Assembly (NCBI GenBank): GCA_027066935.1 | Contig: JAMOMX010000307.1 | Location: 1-9,368, forward strand | Reading direction: 5' to 3' | Origin: Sulfurimonas sp. | Lineage (GTDB): Bacteria > Campylobacterota > Campylobacteria > Campylobacterales > Sulfurimonadaceae | DNA length: 9,368 nucleotides | Part shown: positions 1 to 4,884 of the stretch, in pieces | How the letters are laid out: every line of letters starts with the position of its first letter | Position numbering within the stretch: the stretch's first letter is position 1 | Notes under the pieces: model-generated | Told to the model about the DNA's origin: nothing | Database searches by the model: none | What the model saw: the letters and a program-made list of their open reading frames with translations, nothing else | Program-made: the position numbers and the translations under genes

Positions 1-488
1 CAAGTATGAGACAATTTAAAGGTAAAGCTGTATGTTTTGATTCTCAACCTAAAGCTATAGCTGGAATTATCTCTCATAAAGTTAAGGCTGGTGATGTTGT
101 AGTTATTCGTTATGAGGGCCCAAAAGGTGGACCAGGTATGCAAGAGATGTTAGCTCCAACTGCCCTTATTCAAGGCATGGGGCTTGGTTCATCTGTTGCA
201 CTTATAACTGATGGTAGATTTAGTGGTGCTACAAAAGGTGCATCTATTGGTCATGTTTCTCCTGAAGCTGCTGAGGGTGGTCTGATTGCTTTTATCGAAG
301 ATGGTGATGAAATAGAGCTAGACACTGACAAGCATTTACTACAACTAAATGTAAGTGAAGAAGTTTTAACAGAGCGTAAAGCTAAATGGAAACCTTACAA
401 AAATGAAGTTAAATCTAAATGGCTTAAACGGTATCAACTTTTAGTTTCAAATGCTTCAAATGGTGCAGTACTGAAAACGGAACTTTAA
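1..488 (+). CDS. ilvD: Dihydroxy-acid dehydratase, C-terminal part (5' end outside window)
   Basis: Dihydroxy-acid dehydratase is an Fe-S enzyme of valine, isoleucine and leucine synthesis that dehydrates 2,3-dihydroxy acids to 2-keto acids. Only about the last 161 codons are visible, read from base 3; the family is usually about 560 residues, so the Fe-S ligands lie off the left edge. The ATG at base 6 is internal. The visible part is the C-terminal beta-barrel half. It shows the strongly conserved RYEGPKGGPGMQEML (from about base 108), ITDGRFSG (about 204-227; its serine is the proposed catalytic base) and GHVSPEA (249-269). The reading frame is intact to the TAA at 486-488. Its stop overlaps the stop of the convergent methyltransferase gene by 4 bases, so there is no intergenic room for its terminator. 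Identification is secure; the promoter and start are not visible. Confidence 0.96.
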   Translation, partial: SMRQFKGKAVCFDSQPKAIAGIISHKVKAGDVVVIRYEGPKGGPGMQEMLAPTALIQGMGLGSSVALITDGRFSGATKGASIGHVSPEAAEGGLIAFIEDGDEIELDTDKHLLQLNVSEEVLTERKAKWKPYKNEVKSKWLKRYQLLVSNASNGAVLKTEL

Positions 489-1126
489 ATTTTTTTGAGC
501 AAGACACTTTTAACTAAGTCATTGCTCAAAATTTTAAACCCATATAATGAAGCCAAAACTTCAAAAGTGCGAGGTCTAAAAAAACATATATGGGTTGGGT
601 CATTTTTATACCACCACTTTTTAAAATCTTTCATCTCATTTTTATGAAACTGCGTCATTAAAGCTAAGTAGCCACCTTTTTTTATATGTTTTGAAAAAAG
701 TTCAAAAACTTCCAGTGGATTTTGTATATGTTCTATAACTTCTGTTGAGGTAATTAAGTCATATTTTTTGTTTTCATAAATTTTTTGTGGGCTAAAAAAT
801 TTATCATAAATATCAACATCTAAACCTTTTTGTTTTAAAAGCTCTGCTAAAACTGGACCAGGTCCACTTCCAAACTCCAATGCTGTTTTTATATCTTGTA
901 TATACGGTTGAAATGTTACATCTATAAATTTTTCAAACATCTCAACATAACCTGGAGATTCTAAGGTGTTATTATGGTGATTATACTGTTTTAGTTCATT
1001 AGTTTTATCTACATAGTTTCTTGGGTTTTTAAAGATAAATTCACACTCTTTGCAGTGAAAAAATTCCCAGTTATTACGTTCATCTATGCAAGGTATAACA
1101 GGCTTATTACAGATTTTGCAAAGCAT
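485..1126 (-). CDS. Class I SAM-dependent methyltransferase with N-terminal zinc knuckle
   Basis: This 213-residue protein has two parts. Residues 3-28 form a probable zinc knuckle with CxxC at 3-6 and CxxC at 25-28. Residues 80-200 form a Rossmann methyltransferase of the Methyltransf_23 type. SAM-binding motif I is EFGSGPG (84-90), an acidic residue follows at D108, and YDLITSTEVIEHI (122-134) is the usual post-motif segment. DPTHICFFRPRTF (176-188) matches the W..D..H..F element common in this group. There is no membrane segment, so it is probably cytoplasmic. The substrate is unknown; related proteins occur in glycan and lipid modification loci, but nothing here fixes it. The ATG lies 9 bases after the antitoxin stop and has no clear Shine-Dalgarno, which suggests translational coupling. 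It is the third gene of the toxin-antitoxin unit. Its 3' end overlaps ilvD by 4 bases and contains a hairpin (493-531). Confidence 0.85.
   Translation of the reverse strand: MLCKICNKPVIPCIDERNNWEFFHCKECEFIFKNPRNYVDKTNELKQYNHHNNTLESPGYVEMFEKFIDVTFQPYIQDIKTALEFGSGPGPVLAELLKQKGLDVDIYDKFFSPQKIYENKKYDLITSTEVIEHIQNPLEVFELFSKHIKKGGYLALMTQFHKNEMKDFKKWWYKNDPTHICFFRPRTFEVLASLYGFKILSNDLVKSVLLKKI
493..531. terminator. Hairpin in the methyltransferase 3' coding end, possible ilvD terminator
   Basis: The arm TTTTGAGCAA (493-502) is complementary to TTGCTCAAAA (522-531), giving a 10-bp stem. It can extend inward through GAC/GTC (503-505 with 518-520) past one bulged A at 521. On the plus strand the stem is followed by TTTT (532-535), so it could end ilvD transcription just after its stop codon. 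On the minus strand it lies inside codons for the last residues of the methyltransferase and is not followed by a T tract, so a two-way terminator is less likely. The stem is AT-rich and only moderately strong. Confidence 0.4.
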
Positions 1127-1135
1127 TAATAAAGT

Positions 1136-1411
1136 TTACAGAGATGCTTTAATTTGATTGTGTGTATATTGATGTACTAAAGATTGTATGATATTTTGAT
1201 AGCTGATACCAGTTGCTAATGCTCTTTGTTTAAGTAGATATATATCACCCTCTGGCAATCTTATGCTGATAGCTTTTTTCTTGTTAATATAGTTTTTTGC
1301 CATGCTGGTGTACTTTTTTATTTCATCTTCTACATTTTCTACACTTTTAGCATCATCACTTTCAATATAATCAACTATCTTTTGTTCTTCTTGTGTTAAT
1401 GAGGTTTTCAT
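1136..1411 (-). CDS. CopG/ribbon-helix-helix antitoxin (COG5304-like)
   Basis: This 91-residue protein is probably the antitoxin of a type II toxin-antitoxin pair: it would bind and neutralise the toxin encoded just upstream and repress the shared promoter. The N-terminal part (1-45) is acidic and begins with TQEEQKIVDYIE, as in CopG_antitoxin proteins. The C-terminal part (46-85) is a ribbon-helix-helix: strand KAISIRLP, then helix DIYLLKQRALATG, then helix SYQNIIQSLVHQY. An AAAGG Shine-Dalgarno (1423-1419) lies 7 bases before the ATG. It starts 3 bases after the toxin stop codon, and the methyltransferase starts 9 bases after its own stop, so all three are very likely co-transcribed. A 17-bp palindrome at the unit's promoter (1698-1714) is the natural operator candidate. 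The family call is from sequence style; the antitoxin role follows from its position and its partner. Confidence 0.85.
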   Translation of the reverse strand: MKTSLTQEEQKIVDYIESDDAKSVENVEDEIKKYTSMAKNYINKKKAISIRLPEGDIYLLKQRALATGISYQNIIQSLVHQYTHNQIKASL

Positions 1412-1414
1412 TTT

Positions 1415-1684
1415 TTAGCCTTTATAAGTTTTATGATATTTTCTGCTAGGAATTATATTTTTTAAAAATATAATCTCTTCATCTTCAACAAAAGGTACAT
1501 AATATGTATAAGTTTGGATTGAAATTATAAATATTTTTTGGTTTGGGTACTTAGAGAGATTAAAATGAGGGAGGATATCTAAAAGTTTTCCACTCTCTAA
1601 ACTTAAAAGAACATCTTCAAAAGTAACATTTCTAGTCTCTCTTAAAGTTTTGTTTTTCTCTTCATTCCAATGAAATTGTTTAAT
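1415..1684 (-). CDS. BrnT-like (COG2929) toxin gene with apparent ATT start
   Basis: The frame reads 89 residues, starting KQFHWNEEKN after the first codon. It contains VTFEDVLLSLESGKLLDI, YPNQKIFIISIQTYTYYVPF and FLKNIIPSRKYHKTYKG. This matches a BrnT-like RNase toxin family that is normally paired with COG5304 antitoxins: N-terminal F-x-W-x-E-x-K, central YPNQ, VPFVE and a C-terminal IIPSRK. The frame holds no ATG, GTG or TTG between the upstream in-frame stop (about 1718-1720) and the body of the protein. The codon where the family normally begins is ATT (1684-1682), and an AAAAGGA Shine-Dalgarno (1697-1691) sits 6 bases before it. Either ATT is a true weak start, limiting toxin output, or an ATG mutated to ATT and the toxin is silenced. 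The rest of the frame is intact and stops 3 bases before the antitoxin ATG. It is easily missed by gene callers because it lacks a usual start. Confidence 0.72.
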   Translation of the reverse strand: MKQFHWNEEKNKTLRETRNVTFEDVLLSLESGKLLDILPHFNLSKYPNQKIFIISIQTYTYYVPFVEDEEIIFLKNIIPSRKYHKTYKG

Positions 1685-1697
1685 ATCCCATCCTTTT

Positions 1698-1714
1698 GTA
1701 TATACAGTATATGC
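1698..1714. promoter_or_regulatory. 17-bp palindrome, candidate antitoxin operator
   Basis: On the plus strand GTATATACAGTATATGC is a near-perfect palindrome: the inner 13 bases ATATACAGTATAT are fully symmetric about the central A, and only the outermost-but-one pair breaks. It begins 2 bases downstream of the -10 hexamer of the toxin-antitoxin promoter, spans the predicted transcription start (about 1710), and ends just before the toxin Shine-Dalgarno. A ribbon-helix-helix antitoxin bound here would block RNA polymerase, the usual autorepression layout for type II toxin-antitoxin operons. Confidence 0.6.
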
Positions 1715-1716
1715 TA

Positions 1717-1745
1717 ATTATAGTGTTTAATTTATTATATGTCAA
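1717..1745 (-). promoter_or_regulatory. Perfect consensus sigma-70 promoter of the toxin-antitoxin unit
   Basis: On the minus strand TTGACA (1745-1740) is followed by exactly 17 bases and then TATAAT (1722-1717). Both hexamers match the sigma-70 consensus at all six positions, with the optimal spacer. The predicted start of transcription is near 1710, giving a leader of about 26 bases to the ATT codon at 1684. Campylobacterota promoters usually show little -35 conservation, so this match stands out and suggests a strong promoter held down by a repressor. Confidence 0.8.
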
Positions 1746-1783
1746 TATCTCATATATTTATCATTAGTTTTAAAGTAAAATTT

Positions 1784-1793
1784 AGATAATATA
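1784..1793 (+). promoter_or_regulatory. Possible -10 region for thrS-infC
   Basis: AGATAATATA within the AT-rich spacer contains GATAAT (1785-1790), a reasonable -10 element. It is preceded by T-rich and A-rich runs, as in Campylobacterota promoters, and no good -35 is seen. Transcription from here would give a leader of roughly 70 bases holding the hairpin repeat at 1818-1846. It is divergent from the toxin-antitoxin promoter. Confidence 0.35.
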
Positions 1794-1817
1794 GCGAAAA
1801 ATTTTACAATGATGATG

Positions 1818-1846
1818 TTTAGATTCCCAGTTAAGCTGAGAATGAC
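1818..1846 (+). repeat. Dispersed hairpin repeat, copy A (thrS leader)
   Basis: This 29-base element starts TTTAGAT and ends ATGAC, with AAG in the loop. Inside it ATTC-C-CAG (1823-1830) pairs with CTG-A-GAAT (1836-1843), with one C/A mismatch and a 5-base loop. It has the same length and register as copy B at 8875-8903, matching at 21 of 29 positions. It lies just upstream of the thrS Shine-Dalgarno, so it would be transcribed into the thrS leader. An open reading frame through it should not be taken as ThrRS coding sequence. Confidence 0.6.
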
Positions 1847-1868
1847 TTTACAAAAGAGGAAATTGAAT

Positions 1869-3677
1869 TTGGATGCAATTGCACTAAAACATAATGATGA
1901 AATTATCGATCTTCAAACAGCTCAAGAACTAGGATTTGAAGGTGAGCAAATTCATCTTGATAATTCTGTAGAAGCTTTAGATATACTTCGCCACTCAACA
2001 GCTCACTTAATGGCTCAAGCTATAAAAAGTCTGTATCCAGATGCAAAATTTTATGTAGGACCAACTGTAAAAGAGGGTTTTTATTATGATTTTAAAACTG
2101 AATCTGAGATAGGTGAGGGTGATTTAAAACAAATAGAAAAGCAGATGCTTTCTTTTGCTAAGAAAAAATATCCAATTGAAAAATATGAAATTACAATGGA
2201 TGAAGCAAAAGAAAAATTTAAAGATGACCACTTAAAATTAGCAGTAATGGAGCGAATTCCAAGCGATAAAGTGAGTATATATAAGCAAGGCGAATTTGAA
2301 GATTTATGTCGTGGACCACATTTGCCAAATATTGGCTTTATTAGATACTTCAAACTTTTAAAACTAGCAGGTGCTTATCTTGGTGGTGATTCTAAAAATG
2401 AGATGTTAACTCGTATATATGGTATAGCTTTTGCAGATAAAGAGTCTTTAAAAAACCATATAACTATGCTCGCTGAAGCCCAAAAGCGTGATCATAGAAA
2501 AATTGGTAACGAGATGAAACTTTTCACTTTCGCTGAAGAGGTAGGGGCAGGTTTTCCTATCTGGCTTCCAGCTGGCGGTCGTCTTCGTGCAAGATTAGAG
2601 GGTTTACTTTTTAAAGCTCATCGTAAGCGTGGATATGAGCCAGTTCGTGGCCCAGAGATGCTTAAAAGTGAGTTATGGAAAACATCAGGTCACTACCAAA
2701 ACTATGGCGAAAATATGTATTTCTCAACCATTGATGATGTTGAGTTTGGTATTAAACCTATGAATTGTGTTGGTCATATTAAGGTATATGAGGATGAACT
2801 CCATTCATATCGTGATCTGCCAATTAAATATTTTGAGTACGGTGTAGTTCACCGTCATGAATTTACTGGCGCACTTCATGGATTGTTTCGTGTTCGTGAG
2901 TTTACTCAAGATGATGCACATATTTTTTGTACAACTGAGCAGATTGAAGAGCAAATTATAGAGGTTGTTGATTTTGTAGATAAAATTATGTCAACTTTTG
3001 AATTTGATTACAAAATGATGATTTCAACTAAGCCTGAAAAAGCTGTTGGAAGTGATGAAATTTGGGATATATCAACACAAGCTCTTAAAAATGCAATGGA
3101 TAAGAACTCATTGGCTTATGAGATGGATGAGGGTGGTGGAGCTTTTTATGGTCCTAAAATTGATATAAAAATCACAGATGCGATTGGTCGTGAATGGCAA
3201 TGTGGAACAATACAGTTAGATTTTAATCTTCCAGAGCGTTTTAAGTTAGAGTATAATGGTGAAGATAACGATAAAATTCAACCAGTTATGATTCATAGAG
3301 CAATTCTTGGTTCATTTGAGAGATTTATTGGAATTTTAACTGAACACTACGCTGGTGAATTTCCAATGTTTATAGCTCCTACACAAGTAGCATTTATTCC
3401 AATTGCTGACACACATAAAGAGTATGCTAAGGAATTATCAGATAAACTTATCGACATTGGTGCCGATAGTAGCATATATGACAAAAATGATTCTTTAAAT
3501 AAAAGGATTCGCACAGCTGAAAAAAGCCGTGTACCTATGCTAGTTATCATTGGTGATGAAGAGGTTGAGAGTAAAACAGTGGCAGTTCGTGACAGAAGAA
3601 CTCGCGAACAATACAATTTAAGTGAAGATGAATTCTTAAAACTTATACAAACTAAAATAAATGAGGTAAATTTTTGA
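1869..3677 (+). CDS. thrS: Threonyl-tRNA synthetase
   Basis: ThrRS charges tRNA-Thr in the cytoplasm. From the TTG at 1869 it has 602 residues. The editing domain shows HSTAH (H42, H46) and CRGPH (C147, H151). The class II catalytic core shows zinc ligands C300 (PMNC), H351 (DDAH) and H476 (MIHR), motif 2 around R329-H330-E331, and motif 3 around R485 (GSFERFIG). The C-terminal anticodon-binding domain is about 505-600. Only about 40 residues precede the editing motif, so the usual N-terminal TGS domain is reduced or absent, as in Campylobacter ThrRS. The frame runs back to an ATG at 1809, but that extension is leader with a hairpin repeat and does not resemble ThrRS. GAGG (1856-1859) lies 9 bases before TTG 1869; TTG 1863 is an alternative but only 3 bases away. 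The stop overlaps the infC start. Confidence 0.96.
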   Translation: MDAIALKHNDEIIDLQTAQELGFEGEQIHLDNSVEALDILRHSTAHLMAQAIKSLYPDAKFYVGPTVKEGFYYDFKTESEIGEGDLKQIEKQMLSFAKKKYPIEKYEITMDEAKEKFKDDHLKLAVMERIPSDKVSIYKQGEFEDLCRGPHLPNIGFIRYFKLLKLAGAYLGGDSKNEMLTRIYGIAFADKESLKNHITMLAEAQKRDHRKIGNEMKLFTFAEEVGAGFPIWLPAGGRLRARLEGLLFKAHRKRGYEPVRGPEMLKSELWKTSGHYQNYGENMYFSTIDDVEFGIKPMNCVGHIKVYEDELHSYRDLPIKYFEYGVVHRHEFTGALHGLFRVREFTQDDAHIFCTTEQIEEQIIEVVDFVDKIMSTFEFDYKMMISTKPEKAVGSDEIWDISTQALKNAMDKNSLAYEMDEGGGAFYGPKIDIKITDAIGREWQCGTIQLDFNLPERFKLEYNGEDNDKIQPVMIHRAILGSFERFIGILTEHYAGEFPMFIAPTQVAFIPIADTHKEYAKELSDKLIDIGADSSIYDKNDSLNKRIRTAEKSRVPMLVIIGDEEVESKTVAVRDRRTREQYNLSEDEFLKLIQTKINEVNF

Positions 3678-4192
3678 GCAATAAAAAAGATCGCGTGATA
3701 ATGAATGATGACATTAGAGTTCTCGAGTTAAGATGTAGTATAGATGGTGGAGAGTCTTTAGGGATTATCTCTACAGATGAAGCGATGGAAAAAGCAAATG
3801 AGTTAAACCTAGATTTAGTTCTTATAGCTCCAGATGCAAAACCACCAGTTGCTAAGATTATGGATTATGGTAAATACAAATACCAAAAAGAGAAACAACT
3901 TAAAGAACAAAGAAAAAATCAAGTTAAAATCGTTTTAAAAGAGATTAAGCTATCTGTAAAAATTGCTGAAAATGATATAGCTTACAAAGTTAAGCATGCT
4001 CGTGAATTTTTAGAAAAAGGTTTTCATGTTAAATTTCGCGTATTTTTACGTGGTCGTGAGATGGCAAATCCAGATGCTGGGAAACAAGTATTGCTTCGTG
4101 TATGGCCAATGGTTGAAGATATTGGTGTTATGGAAAAACCACCTAAATTTGAAGGTCGTTATTTTAACATGTATGTAACTCCTCAAAAATAA
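3674..4192 (+). CDS. infC: Translation initiation factor IF-3
   Basis: IF3 binds the 30S subunit, keeps it free of 50S and checks the start codon and initiator tRNA. The 172 residues contain the IF3 N-domain (about 10-75; MNDDIRVLEL, then PPVAKIMDYGKYKYQKEK), a lysine-rich linker helix, and the C-domain (about 85-170; KEIKLSVKIAENDIAYKV, then RVFLRGREM). It starts at TTG (3674), which overlaps the thrS TGA as TTGA; GAGG (3663-3666) is 7 bases upstream, so coupling to thrS is likely. ATG 3701 is possible but lacks as good a site. E. coli infC also uses a rare start (ATT) for autoregulation; whether TTG does this here is inference. rpmI and rplT, which follow infC in many bacteria, are absent; a hairpin follows instead. 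Confidence 0.96.
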   Translation: MSNKKDRVIMNDDIRVLELRCSIDGGESLGIISTDEAMEKANELNLDLVLIAPDAKPPVAKIMDYGKYKYQKEKQLKEQRKNQVKIVLKEIKLSVKIAENDIAYKVKHAREFLEKGFHVKFRVFLRGREMANPDAGKQVLLRVWPMVEDIGVMEKPPKFEGRYFNMYVTPQK

Positions 4193-4217
4193 CAATTACT
4201 CAAAACCACTTTTTACT

Positions 4218-4247
4218 ATTCCCATATGTTGTTGTGCATATGGGAAT
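4218..4247 (+). terminator. Perfect 11-bp hairpin after infC, probable terminator
   Basis: ATTCCCATATG (4218-4228) and CATATGGGAAT (4237-4247) are exact reverse complements around an 8-base loop. It lies 25 bases after the infC stop. The following CTCTCTTTACTTTT is pyrimidine-rich but not a clean T tract, so it may end the thrS-infC transcript only partly, or stabilise the 3' end. It does not share the AAG loop or ATGAC end of the dispersed repeat. Confidence 0.6.
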
Positions 4248-4305
4248 CTCTCTTTACTTTTCAAATTTATTTCTGTGGAGAAAAAGCTTCACTAAGGAGT
4301 ATTAA

Positions 4306-4884
4306 TTGAATTTTATAAAAAAACATAGTTTACCAATTTTTTTGATATTAGCTTCATTATCATTAGCTATTCTTGGTGAAGATTTAACAAAATATCTTAT
4401 CTATAACCGTAGTGAGATTGGTGATGCTCAACTATGGAGATTTATTACAGCACATCTTGTTCATCTAGGATGGAATCATCTATGGTTAAACTTATCAGTG
4501 TTAGTTATAATCTGGTTTTTAGTTAAAGATTTTTTATCAATTAAGCTTTGGTGGTTAGTTGCACTAATTTCATCAATAGGTATATCCCTTGGTTTATATC
4601 TATTTATGAGTGAATTACAATGGTATGTAGGATTATCAGGATTATTACATAGTTTACTTGTTTGTGGTGCTGTTATTGGTATTAGTAAAGGAAAAAAAGA
4701 GTTTATATTTCTTTTGATATTTGTATTTATCAAGATTATTTATGAACAATTTTATGGTTCTTTAAATATGGAGCTAATAAGAGGTGATGTAGTGGTAAAT
4801 GCACATTTCTATGGTGTAGTTATGGGTTTAGTTTGTATTTTTGGTTTTGTTGTCTTAAAAAGGTTTAAATCAACTGATTTTTAA
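4306..4884 (+). CDS. rrtA: Rhombosortase-like rhomboid intramembrane serine protease
   Basis: This 192-residue, multi-spanning membrane protein belongs to the rhomboid superfamily. The catalytic serine is S111 in GLSG, and the catalytic histidine is H167 in NAHFYG, in the last membrane helix. LWRFITAHLVHLGWNHLWLN (43-62) is the conserved loop and helix 2 segment with H53, H58 and N62. Its small size and the HLVHLGWNHLWLNL, WYVGLSGLLHS and AHFYG pattern fit rhombosortase (TIGR03902-type) better than generic GlpG. Rhombosortases cleave proteins carrying a C-terminal GlyGly-CTERM anchor. The start is TTG, chosen because a strong AAGGAG (4294-4299) lies 6 bases upstream and the first helix follows (about 8-24). 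It stands alone on this strand after the infC hairpin, and its 3' end overlaps the ABC gene by 20 bases. No GlyGly-CTERM substrate is visible in the window. A general rhomboid remains an alternative. Confidence 0.82.
   Translation: MNFIKKHSLPIFLILASLSLAILGEDLTKYLIYNRSEIGDAQLWRFITAHLVHLGWNHLWLNLSVLVIIWFLVKDFLSIKLWWLVALISSIGISLGLYLFMSELQWYVGLSGLLHSLLVCGAVIGISKGKKEFIFLLIFVFIKIIYEQFYGSLNMELIRGDVVVNAHFYGVVMGLVCIFGFVVLKRFKSTDF

Noticed and set aside
1688..1691. ATG at 1691 as toxin start with a one-base frameshift in the following GGG
   Set aside because: Deleting one G would join ATG to the toxin frame, but the ATG overlaps the Shine-Dalgarno itself with no spacing. The ATT at 1684 has correct spacing and gives the family-like N-terminus, so it needs fewer assumptions.
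1797..1868. T-box or other riboswitch in the thrS leader
   Set aside because: The leader is only about 70 bases, has no T-box sequence or specifier stem, and its one hairpin is a dispersed repeat.
2084..2353. Minus-strand open frame of 89 codons inside thrS
   Set aside because: It lies wholly within a well-conserved gene, has biased residue use (many S, F, I) and resembles no family. The same holds for 3347-3616 in thrS, 4476-4733 in rrtA, 6069-6284 in the ABC gene, and 7064-7258 and 7331-7708 in the MFS gene.
4867..4884. Terminator AAATCAACTGATTTTT at the end of rrtA
   Set aside because: The stem is only 5 AT-rich pairs with a 4-base loop, too weak to call, although it is followed by T residues.
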